Numbered from the stretch's first letter, positions 53,331 through 62,636 are shown. The stretch: 64,000 nucleotides of DNA from Williamsia sp. 1135 (GCF_002095395.1 NZ_MJEI01000106.1:62001-126000), one strand, 5' to 3'. The notes: generated by a model from the letters alone, not told the origin. Made by a program: numbers and translations.

Positions 53331-54578
53331 GTGGTGGACGCCGTGAGCGTCGTCCGCGCGACCCCTCCCGTACGCCATTCGCTCGGCAGCAAACGCCAAG
53401 CGCGTCGATCGGGGGCCACCGAGGCGGCCGCAAACGTACGGCTCGCCGGCGCCGATGAGATTCGGCGTTGGGACGGGTTGATCCTGCAAAGTCCGGACGA
53501 GGGCAACGTCTATCGCGGAAGCGCGAATATCGACGGCATGGTGTGTCAGCAAGGGGTGACGCCCGTCTACCTGATCGTGAATGGCCACGCCGTGACCACG
53601 TTTCGAGTTGAGGTGCCGCTCGTCGGCGCCATGTGGGTGCTGTTCGGCCCTCCGGTCGAGGACGCCCACGAGCTGGCTCAATCCGCCAAGGCTGTGGCGG
53701 CGTTCGCTGAAGACCAGGGAGTCACCGCGGTCCGGCTTCGCACGCAACTGAAGGCGAACAGCGACGATGCGAACCTGCTTCGCTCGTACGGGTTGACGCG
53801 AGTCCCGGCGTGGCTCGACGACAGCACGGTCATCGTGGACCTGAGTGGTTCTGAACTGGATGTGCAGGCGCGCTTCAAGAAGCGGGCCCGGAAATCGATT
53901 CGGCGGGCTGCCCAAGAAGGCGTCACCGTAGACAGGGTCCCGGCCACTGACGACAACTGCCGGATTCTGTACGAGATGCTCGACGCCACCAGTGGCGGGC
54001 GATTCCAGATCCCCGATCTGCCGGCATCCGCTGCAGTGTTCCAGCGGTATGAGGCCACAGGGGACGGGCAGCTCTTTCTCGCGCGGCACGAAGGCGACGT
54101 CGTGGTCGGCGCGTTCGTCGCCAAGTTCGGAAAGACTGCGTTGTATCTCGGGGCGGGTTCGGTGCGGAAGCAGCCCGGCGATCCCACGCTGTGCGGGCTG
54201 GGCGGGAGTCGGGCGGCGTACGCCCTGCAGTGGGAGATCATGCGGTGGGCCCGCGAGCAGGGTTGCGACCGGTACGACCTCGACGGGACACCATCGTCAT
54301 CGACCATCGCCGACGAGACCCACCCGCGTCACGGTGTCGGCCAGTTCAAGACGGCGTTCAGCCACGAGATCACCGACTACCTCGGCGCCTACCAGATCGC
54401 GGTACGGCCACGGCGTGCATGGGCGCTGCTGCAACTCGAGATATGCGCGGGGCGCGTTGATGAATCCCCTGTTCTGAACCGACTGCGGCATCGGCCTGTG
54501 CGGCCCAACCCGGACTACGTGTGGCTGCACCGGGGACGGCGTGGGCAGCGTCGCCTGCGCGGAGTGGAGATGAAGTGA
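53331..54578 (+). CDS. FemABX-type peptidyltransferase (GNAT fold)
   Basis: About 415 aa. It resembles FemA/FemB/FemX-like aminoacyl transferases, which add amino acids to lipid II peptides from charged tRNA; some actinobacterial members may act on other acceptors. FKKRARKSIRRAAQEGVTV is the conserved basic helix after the first GNAT-like domain. The second domain contains LFLARHEGDVVVGAFVAKFG, LYLGAGSVR and GCDRYDLDG followed by FKTAF, all usual for the family. Start uncertain: GTG at 53331, 53334 or 53343. Preceded by a 188-nt intergenic region. Confidence 0.88.
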   Translation: MVDAVSVVRATPPVRHSLGSKRQARRSGATEAAANVRLAGADEIRRWDGLILQSPDEGNVYRGSANIDGMVCQQGVTPVYLIVNGHAVTTFRVEVPLVGAMWVLFGPPVEDAHELAQSAKAVAAFAEDQGVTAVRLRTQLKANSDDANLLRSYGLTRVPAWLDDSTVIVDLSGSELDVQARFKKRARKSIRRAAQEGVTVDRVPATDDNCRILYEMLDATSGGRFQIPDLPASAAVFQRYEATGDGQLFLARHEGDVVVGAFVAKFGKTALYLGAGSVRKQPGDPTLCGLGGSRAAYALQWEIMRWAREQGCDRYDLDGTPSSSTIADETHPRHGVGQFKTAFSHEITDYLGAYQIAVRPRRAWALLQLEICAGRVDESPVLNRLRHRPVRPNPDYVWLHRGRRGQRRLRGVEMK

Positions 54579-54624
54579 CGGTGCCCGAGAGGGTGCCGGC
54601 CAACGCGGCTGCCGGATAGGCCGG

Positions 54625-55494
54625 TCAGTTGTCACCGATGACGAGCGGGAGCAGCGTCCACGGACGCTCGGTGAGCCAGTCGATCGCGGCTTTGAGATCG
54701 GTGAGATCGTCACTGTCGTAGCCGGAGTCGAGTAGCGGATCGTCAGATTCCACAGGTGCGCCGTGGGTGTCGGCATTCGGTGAGGGTTCGTCGCAGACGA
54801 TCATCGTGTTGTTCGCGTCGCCCCACGCCTGTTCGAACTCGTCGAGGGGGACCTCCATGCGGTCGCCGTCTGGGTGACCCGGGTCGCTGAGGTAGACAAC
54901 GCCTTTCTCGTAGTCGATCTCGCTGATCACCACGCAGTGGTCACCGCCCTGATCGCGTCCGGCGGCCTCGTCCTTCGCCTCTTGCTCGGGGTCCCAGTAC
55001 TCGCCGGAGTCGACGTAGAGCATCACCCCGCGACCCTCGTCGAGTGCGACGGAGAGGTCGTCCATGTTGCCTGTCTCGACAGTCGCCGGAATACCGTTCT
55101 GTTCCAGCAGATCTGCGGCCGCGTAGATCGACATCCCGTTGTTGATCTCGCCGTCGAGAAAGTATCCGTTCTCCTGGGACAGCTCGACGAACGCTTCCTC
55201 ACTCTGGGTGTCTTCGCCGGTGTACTCCGCGACGATCTGCGCGACACTCGCCGGAACGCAGGTGCCGTTCTCCGCCTGCAGGAACCAGTGGTCGGAGTAT
55301 TCGTCGGAGTCGCCGGCGCTGTGACCGGATTCGGGCTCGGCCGACGAGTCGTCGTTGTCGGGATCGTCGAGCGTGATGTCGAGGTCCGACCAACCGGCCT
55401 GAGCAGTGTTGTCCTGATCCTCGGTCGGCCCGGTTTCGTCCGGGACCGATATCACGTCGTGCGAGTCGAAATCGGTGCCGGTGTCCATGGTCAT
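54625..55494 (-). CDS. Very acidic C39/papain-like cysteine peptidase
   Basis: 289 aa, with exceptional Asp/Glu content (EDQDNTAQAGWSDLDITLDD and similar stretches). The fold resembles peptidase C39-like domains: the nucleophile is in NGTCVPASVAQIV, the histidine in GGDHCVVISEI and the acid in VYLSDPGHPDG. No signal peptide or membrane segment is visible, so its site of action is unclear; it could act in the cytoplasm or leave by another route. ATG at 55492-55494 is chosen because AGAAGGAAC precedes it; a second ATG at 55486-55488 is also possible. The acidic composition sets it apart from its neighbours. Confidence 0.8.
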   Translation of the reverse strand: MTMDTGTDFDSHDVISVPDETGPTEDQDNTAQAGWSDLDITLDDPDNDDSSAEPESGHSAGDSDEYSDHWFLQAENGTCVPASVAQIVAEYTGEDTQSEEAFVELSQENGYFLDGEINNGMSIYAAADLLEQNGIPATVETGNMDDLSVALDEGRGVMLYVDSGEYWDPEQEAKDEAAGRDQGGDHCVVISEIDYEKGVVYLSDPGHPDGDRMEVPLDEFEQAWGDANNTMIVCDEPSPNADTHGAPVESDDPLLDSGYDSDDLTDLKAAIDWLTERPWTLLPLVIGDN

Positions 55495-55675
55495 GTTCCT
55501 TCTGCAGTGTGCGGAGTGGTGTCGATGAGAGTCGGGTGCAGGCACAAATGTTCCCGACGACTTCCGGTCCTTGACAGCAACTTCACAGGCTGACCATGGA
55601 TGCCGGTAAGTTTCGATCCCTATCGTTGAACGCAGTCGGTTGAGATGTCACCGATGTCGACGAAGGAGTGGTCAC

Positions 55676-55957
55676 ATGGAGGCCAGGAAGGCTATCGCGG
55701 CAGCTGCCGTCACCGGTGGAATCAGCCTGGCGGCGTTGGGAATCGGGACCGGCACAGCGACGGCGAGTACGGCTGCTGCGCCAGAGCAGACAGCTGTCGG
55801 CCAGACGTCGCAGGTTGCTCCTGCGCTCGGCGCGGTGAAGCGGCCCGATCTCGAGACGTTCGACTACCGTGGCCAATCGGTGACCCCGATCTTCGACGAT
55901 CGCAAACAGGGTTGGGGCTTCTGGTTCTTCGGACTCTGGGTGCCGGTTGTGCTCTGA
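55676..55957 (+). CDS. Small predicted secreted protein (93 aa)
   Basis: No family recognised. A signal-like start (ARKAIAAAAVTGGISLAALG) ends near ATAS, followed by about 60 residues that end in an aromatic stretch (GWGFWFFGLWVPVVL). The aromatic tail could insert in a membrane. ATG at 55676 with GGAG at 6-nt spacing. Confidence 0.7.
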   Translation: MEARKAIAAAAVTGGISLAALGIGTGTATASTAAAPEQTAVGQTSQVAPALGAVKRPDLETFDYRGQSVTPIFDDRKQGWGFWFFGLWVPVVL

Positions 55958-56039
55958 CGCGGACGTGTCCGTGATGGATCATCGACACCGCATCCGGCCC
56001 CGGATGGGGCTCAGCGAGGGCTTTGTGCCCCCGCCGACC

Positions 56040-56831
56040 TCAGCCGGGGATGTGTTCGGTGGACACAGTCTGCTGCGTCAACACCAAGGGTTCACCATCG
56101 GTGATGGCGATGGTGTGTTCGCTGTGAGCGGTTCGGGATCCGTCGGCTGAGCGGATGGTCCACCCGTCGTCGTCGTAGACGATCTGGTCGGTGGTTCGAG
56201 CCAGCCAGGGCTCGAGGGCGAGGGTCAGTCCTGGTTTGAGTTTGAGGCCTCGTCCCGCGCGTCCGGTGTTGGAGACGTGCGGATCTTCGTGCATGGTGCG
56301 GCCCAGCCCGTGCCCGCCGAACTCGGTGTTGACCGGGTACCCGTAGTCGGCGGCCACCGCGCCGATGGCCGCCGAGATGTCGCCCAGGCGGTTGCCTGCT
56401 CTCGCCACGGCGATGCCGGCAACCAGTGCACGTTCGGTCGCCTCGATGAGGCGTTCGTCCTCGGGGCGAGGGGTGCCGACGATGATGCTGCGCGCGGAGT
56501 CGGCGACCCATCCATTGATGGACACTGCGATGTCCATGGTCAGCAGGTCGGAATCACGAAGGACATAATCGTGCGGAAGCCCGTGCAGCACTGCATCGTT
56601 CACCGACAAGCAGATGACGTTCCGGAACGGGCCTCTCCCGAACGAAGGTGAGTAGTCCCAGTAGCACGACTGCGCACCGCGATCGTCGATCAACCGGCGG
56701 GCGCGGTGCTCGAGGTCCAGCAAGTTGACCCCGGGCTTGGCCAAGCGCGTGAGATCGTCGAGCAGGTCCGCGATGAACGCGCCGGTGACCCGCATCGCTT
56801 CGATCTCCGTGGACGTCTTCAATTCGAGCAC
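56040..56831 (-). CDS. map: Type I methionine aminopeptidase
   Basis: Removes the initiator methionine from new proteins; 263 aa, the usual short type I length. Metal ligands are visible: the two aspartates in MDIAVSINGWVADSARS, the histidine in GGHGLGRTMHEDP, and the glutamates in ALEPWL and the final SEHTIAITDGEP block. The start is GTG at 56829-56831 with GAAGGGAAC upstream. Actinobacteria often carry more than one map gene, so this may be a second copy. Its promoter region is shared with the divergent monooxygenase gene. Confidence 0.95.
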   Translation of the reverse strand: MLELKTSTEIEAMRVTGAFIADLLDDLTRLAKPGVNLLDLEHRARRLIDDRGAQSCYWDYSPSFGRGPFRNVICLSVNDAVLHGLPHDYVLRDSDLLTMDIAVSINGWVADSARSIIVGTPRPEDERLIEATERALVAGIAVARAGNRLGDISAAIGAVAADYGYPVNTEFGGHGLGRTMHEDPHVSNTGRAGRGLKLKPGLTLALEPWLARTTDQIVYDDDGWTIRSADGSRTAHSEHTIAITDGEPLVLTQQTVSTEHIPG

Positions 56832-56861
56832 GATCAGTTCCCTTCTTCGGCCGGCGTGGCC

Positions 56862-56875
56862 GGTATTTAAATACC
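56862..56875. promoter_or_regulatory. Perfect palindrome, candidate operator
   Basis: GGTATTTAAATACC is a perfect 14-bp palindrome 31 nt upstream of the map start. Its outer half-sites (GGTAT/ATACC) recur in the next inverted repeat at 56888-56913, so a dimeric regulator could bind both. Confidence 0.5.
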
Positions 56876-56887
56876 ACCGTAGCTGAC

Positions 56888-56913
56888 CTGGGCGGTATTT
56901 TCATACCGCCCAG
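56888..56913. promoter_or_regulatory. Inverted repeat with 11-bp arms, candidate operator or hairpin
   Basis: CTGGGCGGTAT and its exact complement flank a 4-nt centre (TTTC). The core GGTAT-N4-ATACC equals that of the palindrome at 56862-56875. It lies between the divergent map and monooxygenase genes. Confidence 0.5.
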
Positions 56914-56948
56914 CTGGTAGCAGGCGCGCTTGGGTCCGCGAAATAAAT

Positions 56949-56970
56949 CGGACCACGGTCCGGTTAGAAT
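56949..56970 (+). promoter_or_regulatory. Operator overlapping the promoter of the monooxygenase gene
   Basis: CGGACC-AC-GGTCCG at 56949-56962 is a perfect 6-bp-arm palindrome just before a -10-like TAGAAT (56965-56970), 32 nt upstream of the monooxygenase ATG. A repressor bound here would block the promoter. No regulator gene is adjacent, so the binding protein is unknown. Confidence 0.5.
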
Positions 56971-57002
56971 GATCGTAGCTTCCAACCTAGGAGGTAGGCA
57001 TC

Positions 57003-58097
57003 ATGCAATTCGGAATCTTCACCGTCGGCGACGTCACCGTCGACCCCACCACCGGCCAGGAGCCGACCGAGAACGAGCGCATCAAAGCGATGGTCGCGCT
57101 GGCAAAGAAAGCCGAGGACATCGGCCTCGATGTGTTCGCCACCGGCGAGCATCACAACAAGCCATTCGTCCCGTCGTCACCGACCACGATGCTCGGCTAC
57201 ATCGCCGCGCAGACCGAGACCCTGCAGTTGTCGACATCGACGACGCTGATCACCACCAACGACCCGGTGAAGATCGCCGAAGACTTCGCGATGCTGCAGC
57301 ATCTCGCCGACGGCCGGGTTGATCTCATGCTGGGCCGCGGCAACACCGGGCCGGTCTATCCATGGTTCGGCAAAGACATCCGTCAGGGAATTCCACTGGC
57401 CATCGAGAACTATCACCTCCTGCGCCGGTTGTGGCGCGAGGAGAACGTGGACTGGCAGGGCAAGTTCCGTACCCCGCTGACCTCGTTCACCTCGACGCCG
57501 CGTCCACTCGACGACGAGCCGCCGTTCGTCTGGCACGGTTCCATCCGCAGCCCGGAGATCGCGGAGCAGGCCGCCTACTACGGCGATGGCTTCTTCGCGA
57601 ACCACATCTTCTGGCCCACAGAACATTACAAGCAGTTGATCGGGTTCTATCGGGAGCGCTTCGAGCACTACGGTCACGGCACTGCCGCGCAGGCGATCGT
57701 CGGACTCGGTGGTCAGTTCTTCATCCGACCGAAGTCCCAGGACGCGGTCGACGAGTTCCGTCCCTACTTCGACAACGCGCCGGTGTATGGACACGGGCCC
57801 TCGCTCGAGGAGTTCACGCAGCAGACCCCGCTGACCGTCGGAAGTCCGCAGCAGTTCGTCGACAAGACACTGGGCTTCCGCGAGCACTTCGGTGACTATC
57901 AGCGTCAGCTGTTCCTCGTCGATCATGCGGGACTGCCGCTCAAGACCGCTCTCGAGCAACTCGACCTGCTCGGTGAGGTACTGCCGGATCTTCGCGCGGG
58001 TTTCGCAGAAGGCCGTCCCGCCGACGTGCCCGATGCTCCGACGCACGCGGCGCTGGTGGCTGCCCGCTCACTCGCTGACGCAGAGGCGGTCAGCTGA
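57003..58097 (+). CDS. Luciferase-like FMN-dependent monooxygenase (CE1758-type)
   Basis: 364 aa, bacterial luciferase fold. It uses reduced FMN and O2 to oxidise an unknown substrate. The start QFGIFTVGDVT, the GEHHNKPF loop, TTLITTNDPVKIAEDFAML and LMLGRGNTGPVYPWFG are typical of this subgroup. AGGAGG lies 8 nt before the ATG. Its stop overlaps the next gene, an FMN reductase, by one base (TGATG), so the two make a classic two-component flavin oxygenase. The family name is from memory of the CE1758/CE1759 gene pair. Confidence 0.93.
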   Translation: MQFGIFTVGDVTVDPTTGQEPTENERIKAMVALAKKAEDIGLDVFATGEHHNKPFVPSSPTTMLGYIAAQTETLQLSTSTTLITTNDPVKIAEDFAMLQHLADGRVDLMLGRGNTGPVYPWFGKDIRQGIPLAIENYHLLRRLWREENVDWQGKFRTPLTSFTSTPRPLDDEPPFVWHGSIRSPEIAEQAAYYGDGFFANHIFWPTEHYKQLIGFYRERFEHYGHGTAAQAIVGLGGQFFIRPKSQDAVDEFRPYFDNAPVYGHGPSLEEFTQQTPLTVGSPQQFVDKTLGFREHFGDYQRQLFLVDHAGLPLKTALEQLDLLGEVLPDLRAGFAEGRPADVPDAPTHAALVAARSLADAEAVS

Positions 58098-58720
58098 TGA
58101 GGACCCGACGCATCGCGGTCGTCAGTGCGGGAATGAGCGAACCGTCGTCGACCCGACTGCTGGCCGATCGTCTCGGTAATTCCATTGCGCAGCGGCTGGA
58201 CGCGATCGAGGTGGACGTCATCGACTTGCGGGACATCGCGGTGGATGTGGCCCAGAGCATGCTCAGCGGTTTCGCTGTAGGGGGCGCCCGGGACGCGGTC
58301 CGTGCCGTCGAGGAAGCGGATGCGGTGATCGCCGCGACCCCGGTGTTCAACGCCTCGTACAGCGGACTGTTAAAGTCCTTCTTCGACATCGTCGACAAGG
58401 ACACGTTCGTGGGCAAACCGGTACTGATCGCCGCCACGGGCGGTAGCCCGCGGCATTCGATGGTGCTCGATCACGCCCTGCGACCGCTCTTCGCCTACCT
58501 GCGCGCGGTGGTCGTCCCGACCGGTGTCTACGCGGCATCCGAGGACTGGGCAGCAGGGTCAGGCGATACGGCGACATTGGCAGATCGGGTCGACCGGGCG
58601 ACCGGCGAGCTGGCGGCGTTGCTGGGCGGGAGCCGGCAGCGACCCGAACCGGTGGACACCGACGAGGCCGGGATCAGCAACTTCGCCCGACTGCTGGGGG
58701 ACTCCCTATCTCAGAGTTGA
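58097..58720 (+). CDS. NAD(P)H-dependent FMN reductase (CE1759-type)
   Basis: 207 aa, flavodoxin-like reductase that supplies FMNH2 to the upstream monooxygenase. The FMN-binding blocks are TPVFNASYSGLLKSFFDIVD and the strand ending ATGGSPRHS. ATG overlaps the monooxygenase stop, ensuring matched expression. Confidence 0.93.
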   Translation: MRTRRIAVVSAGMSEPSSTRLLADRLGNSIAQRLDAIEVDVIDLRDIAVDVAQSMLSGFAVGGARDAVRAVEEADAVIAATPVFNASYSGLLKSFFDIVDKDTFVGKPVLIAATGGSPRHSMVLDHALRPLFAYLRAVVVPTGVYAASEDWAAGSGDTATLADRVDRATGELAALLGGSRQRPEPVDTDEAGISNFARLLGDSLSQS

Positions 58721-58970
58721 ACCCGCAGGTCAACGGCGCGCGACGTTGGTGTCGTGCCAATGGCTGATTTGTGAGAGCCATCGCTCCAAGTTTCCTGCGA
58801 ACGCGGACCGTCCCACCGAAGCGCGGCAACAATGCTCCTGGGAGTCGCGACTGACCAGGCCCTTGCCGTCACCGGTGAGAGGAAAATTGGGATCGGTAGC
58901 CGAGGGCGTGGTTTGTACTTCTCTCATGACGGCGCCACTTCAGGCGACGCATCCACGAAAGGGAAGACCA

Positions 58971-59480
58971 ATGAAACGAGTCCTCGCAGCCACCGTCGGA
59001 CTGATCGCCGCAGTCGGGATCCTCTCGGCCTGTTCCGATGACAGCAGCAGCAGTGACAGCAGCCCCGCTGCCACCCCGGCGGCGAGCACCGCGCAGACCG
59101 GCGGCACCGAGGTCTCCACCGGTGGAGACACCGAGGTCAAGGTCGAAGGTAAGGATCTCGCCGGCGTGGATCTCGACTCGGTCAGCTGCGTCAAGCAGGC
59201 AGGGAAGATCACTGTGGGTAGCGGATCGACGGGCGGTCAGCAGGGCCTCGGCATCGTGATGACCGACGAGGCCACCCCCAAGGTGGAGTCGCTGGGAATC
59301 GTGGTCGACGGAAGTGCCCTGGCGGTCACGAACGGCATGGGCATGGCAGTCGGTTCGGCCGAGGTGTCGGTCGATGGCAACACCTACACGATCACCGGTG
59401 AGGCCGAGGGTGCGGACATGAAGAACCCGACCGCGGGAATGATCAAGAAAGAGTTCACGATCAAGGTCACCTGCAACTGA
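58971..59480 (+). CDS. LpqH-like lipoprotein (19 kDa antigen family)
   Basis: 169 aa. Exported and lipid-anchored: basic start, hydrophobic stretch and lipobox LSAC with the acylated Cys at about residue 21, then a Ser/Asp-rich spacer. The mature part (VKVEGKDLAGVDLDSVSCVK, then TYTITGEAEGAD and KKEFTIKVTCN) matches the LpqH fold, including a Cys pair. The ATG at 58971 has AAGGGAAG upstream. Preceded by about 250 bases with no gene. Confidence 0.88.
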   Translation: MKRVLAATVGLIAAVGILSACSDDSSSSDSSPAATPAASTAQTGGTEVSTGGDTEVKVEGKDLAGVDLDSVSCVKQAGKITVGSGSTGGQQGLGIVMTDEATPKVESLGIVVDGSALAVTNGMGMAVGSAEVSVDGNTYTITGEAEGADMKNPTAGMIKKEFTIKVTCN

Positions 59481-59496
59481 CCAACTCTTCTCGGGT

Positions 59497-59535
59497 GGCG
59501 GCGGGCGTGCAGTGCACGCCCGCCGCCTTCTTGTC
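59497..59535 (+). terminator. Terminator after the lipoprotein gene
   Basis: A perfect 15-bp GC-rich stem (59497-59511 with 59513-59527, GGCGGCGGGCGTGCA and its complement) with almost no loop is followed by TTCTTG. A strong hairpin with a weak T-tract, typical of high-GC genomes. Confidence 0.75.
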
Positions 59536-59566
59536 CCCGTGATCCCGCCCTCAATAGGATGCCTTC

Positions 59567-61297
59567 ATGTCGGTTCCCGGTGAGCTCGAGCGTGCCCGCC
59601 AGTTGGCCTTCGCCGATGATCACGCCGGCGCGCAGGCACTGCTGCTCGCTCTGATGCCGCAGATCGTGGCGTTGGACCGCGACGACTTGGCGCTCGAGGT
59701 GTTTGCGCAACTGGGGGAGGTGTACCTGGTCCGCAGCGCCTACGACGGTGTCGCCGAATGTGTTCGACGAATCCGCGACTGTGTGTCGGTCTATGTCCAG
59801 ATCGCCGCGGATCCGTTCTCGAAGGACGCCGCGCAGGTGACACTGCCTCCTGACGTCGTCGACGAGATGGTCATCCGGTACACCCGGCGGGCCGATCACC
59901 TCGAGATCGGGCTCGCCGCCGCTGCCGGTGACCACGAAGCGGCGGCTGCGGGTCTGGCAGATCTGATCGCCGAGAGTGATGCGGGCGCCGCGCCGAACCT
60001 CGCCGACGAGGCTCTCGAACTCATCATGCGGGCCCGCATCAGCTGCGCCGTCGCCCTCGCCGACGACGACGGTCACGTCCGGGCGGAGCCACTGTGGGAT
60101 GCGGTGCTGGCGGTTCTGGACGAGCGCGAGCAGAATGCCGGGTCCGATCACCTGTGGGTTCTCGTCGGAATCGGGTATGGACGGTTCTGCGTCGAGACCG
60201 GACGCCTGGCCGAGGCGGAGCCCTACCTCCGTCGCGCAGGTGCCCGTGCAGAACGGCGGCGGTGGGAATTGGCCTCGGCGCGAGTGCTGTTGGAGCGGTC
60301 CGCAGCGGCATGGTCGCGATCTGACGTTGTGGACACCGAACGTCTGGTCACACTTGCCTATCCGGTCATCGCTCAGCATGCGATCGCCCACGATGTCTCG
60401 CGATGCTGGCTGTACTTCGGGCTCACCCGGATGGCTGCGGGCGCACTGGAAGCGGCCGACGAGTGCTGGCAGCACGCCCAGCGGCACTGGGAAGAACTCG
60501 GCAGGCCGCTACATGTGCATCGAATATTGCTGCAGCGCAGCTGGACAGAAATCTTCCGGGGCCGTTATGCGCAGGCCCGCGACGCCATCGAACAGGCCCG
60601 TGGTGTGCTTGATTCGAGTCCGCGAACGACGTGGCTCCAGTACGCCCGGCTCGACGATCTGCTCGGCTCTGTCTGGCGTGCGGAAGCCCTGGCGGACATG
60701 GGTTTCGATGGGGCCGGTGACCCCGACGAGGGGTGGCGCGAGCTGGAGGCGAGACTGGCCGGATCGCGTGGGGTCGTGGACGCGGCGCCCGGCACCGACG
60801 GCTACGAGAGGGCGATGCCGAAGTTCGAACGTGCCGCGGAACTGAAGATTCCCGCGGCACTCGCGGTCGACAGTGTGCGGCACACCCTCGCCGACGCGAT
60901 CGCGCGCCTGCGCTGGACTGCGGCGGTTTCGGCGCCGATCCTCGCCGGGGCGTTTGCCGTGGCGTGGGAGTGGGAGAACGTGGATCTGGTAGCAGAGCTC
61001 ATCGAATATCAGTGTGCACGCGGTACATTCACCGCGCAGCCTGATCCCTCGATGGTTGTCGACTGGGAGGTGACAGCGACCGCCGCGACTCCCGCAACGG
61101 CTGACAGAGCGGAAGTGGCGTTCGCGGCGGGTGCTGCCGTCGCCACCACATCGGCGTTGACCAGGCTCGGCCCTTTGCCGCCACTGCGGATGGATCCGGC
61201 GGGGCCGCCCGTGCTGGCGCGCTATCGCGAGCTGGCGCGGGAGCGTTATGGCCGCGTGGTCACCAGCGCCGAACCGGTCTGGACGACATGGCCGTGA
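59567..61297 (+). CDS. TPR-like helical-repeat protein linked to a CHAT protease gene
   Basis: 576 aa. No enzyme motifs. Most of it looks like helix-turn-helix repeats of the TPR kind (for example LVGIGYGRFCVETGRLAEAE, then LYFGLTRMAAGALEAADECW and RSWTEIFRGRYAQARDAIEQ). Such scaffolds bind other proteins. It overlaps the next gene, a CHAT-domain protease, by 10 nt, so the two are probably one functional unit with this protein as sensor or adaptor. It begins at ATG 59567, shortly after the lipoprotein terminator. Confidence 0.8.
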   Translation: MSVPGELERARQLAFADDHAGAQALLLALMPQIVALDRDDLALEVFAQLGEVYLVRSAYDGVAECVRRIRDCVSVYVQIAADPFSKDAAQVTLPPDVVDEMVIRYTRRADHLEIGLAAAAGDHEAAAAGLADLIAESDAGAAPNLADEALELIMRARISCAVALADDDGHVRAEPLWDAVLAVLDEREQNAGSDHLWVLVGIGYGRFCVETGRLAEAEPYLRRAGARAERRRWELASARVLLERSAAAWSRSDVVDTERLVTLAYPVIAQHAIAHDVSRCWLYFGLTRMAAGALEAADECWQHAQRHWEELGRPLHVHRILLQRSWTEIFRGRYAQARDAIEQARGVLDSSPRTTWLQYARLDDLLGSVWRAEALADMGFDGAGDPDEGWRELEARLAGSRGVVDAAPGTDGYERAMPKFERAAELKIPAALAVDSVRHTLADAIARLRWTAAVSAPILAGAFAVAWEWENVDLVAELIEYQCARGTFTAQPDPSMVVDWEVTATAATPATADRAEVAFAAGAAVATTSALTRLGPLPPLRMDPAGPPVLARYRELARERYGRVVTSAEPVWTTWP

Positions 61298-62636
61298 ACG
61301 GCGCCGGTGGTGTCACCCTGGTGCTGAGGTTCGCCGATGTGGGGGTCGCGACCTACGGGAGTCTGCGCGTCGTCGGCGATCCCGCGCGAACGGTGACCTG
61401 GGTGTGGCGGAGTCGCACCTGAACGCGGCGACGGTGCAACTCGACCAGGCGTTACCGGTGCCGTACGGGGAGGAGTCGACAGAGGACGCGATCGGCAGGG
61501 CTTTGACGGCCGGTCCGCTGGCGTCCCCGGACTCGGAGTTGCGGTGGTCGTACCAGTTGGGATCGCTCCTGCTCTCAGCACAGGCATGGATATTGCTGTC
61601 GGAATGTGTCGCCGATCCGCGGCCGATGCTGTTCGTCACCCCCACCGCTCGACTCGCGCAGATACCCTTCGCGATGCTCGCAGTGCCCACCGCGTTGTCG
61701 ATGGCAAACGCGTCGGTGGACACCACCCCCGCCGAATCGTCTGATGGCCGAGAACCTTCGGACATTGCCGAGCTGACTGACGGCTATCGACTCATGGAGA
61801 TCGCCGATGTGGTGATGGCGACGCCCGCCAACATCGTGCGGGCGCCGCGGCGCATGGTGAGTTGGGAAGACCGGCGTCACAACCCGCCCATGCTGATCCT
61901 GGATCCGCGCGTGCCGGGTCAGCGCCCGGATTCCCCGCTCGGGTCGGTCCTGGGACGACCCTCGCCGACAAGTCCGGTCGCGCAACACTTCGCGGATGTC
62001 CTCGCGACCGAAGCCGTCGTTCCGGATGTCGGGTCTGCGGTGGAGTTGTTCCGGCGCAGCGACATCGACCGGATCTGGTTGTCGAGGACGTTGCAGGATG
62101 AACCGAGTCGGCTGCTGTTCGTGGGGCATGCGAGTGCGGCGCCCGGCGACGCCGGATACGCCGAGCGCGCCGCGATCCACCTGGCGTGCGAGGAGAGCAT
62201 CCCGGGGTACGCAGATGTGGTCGGAACGCACCGCCCGTTCACCGCGGCTGATCTCCTGGCGGATACGTCGCGGTGGCCGATGCCGCCGCGGGTGGCGTTG
62301 GTGGCGTGTGCATCTGGCAGCGACTACCGATTCGACGAAGCGACGGGCATGGTTGCTGCGGTGATCCTGGCGGGTGCGGAGGTCGTCACGGCGACTCTGT
62401 GGTCACTGCCCACGACTGCCGGTTACCGTCGATTTCGAGGGGAATCAGCGAACGTCGAGACCGACCTGATGGCGGAGCTGATCGTCGCGGTCGACACTGC
62501 CCATCGGGCCGATGATGCGGCACGGTCCGTCGGTCGTTGGCAGCGAGCCCAGATGCGACGATGGCGAGATGGCGATCACGGCGCCCACCCCATCTACTGG
62601 GGTGCGCTCGTCACATACGTCGTAGGCGCCGATTGA
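61288..62636 (+). pseudogene. CHAT-domain (caspase-like) protease, frameshifted near its start
   Basis: Caspase-fold cysteine protease. The catalytic pair is visible: His in LFVGHASAAP (codon 62127-62129) and Cys in ALVACASGSD (codon 62307-62309). The natural start seems to be ATG 61288 (AVNGAGGVTLVLRFADVGVA, then LRVVGDPARTVTWV), but that frame stops at about 61419. The rest (VAESHLNAATVQLDQALPVP onward) is in another frame. The two join if one base is missing from the GGGTGTGG run at 61400-61407. Alternatively translation starts at GTG 61404, giving an intact but shorter CHAT protein. Partner of the upstream TPR-like protein. Confidence 0.75.
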
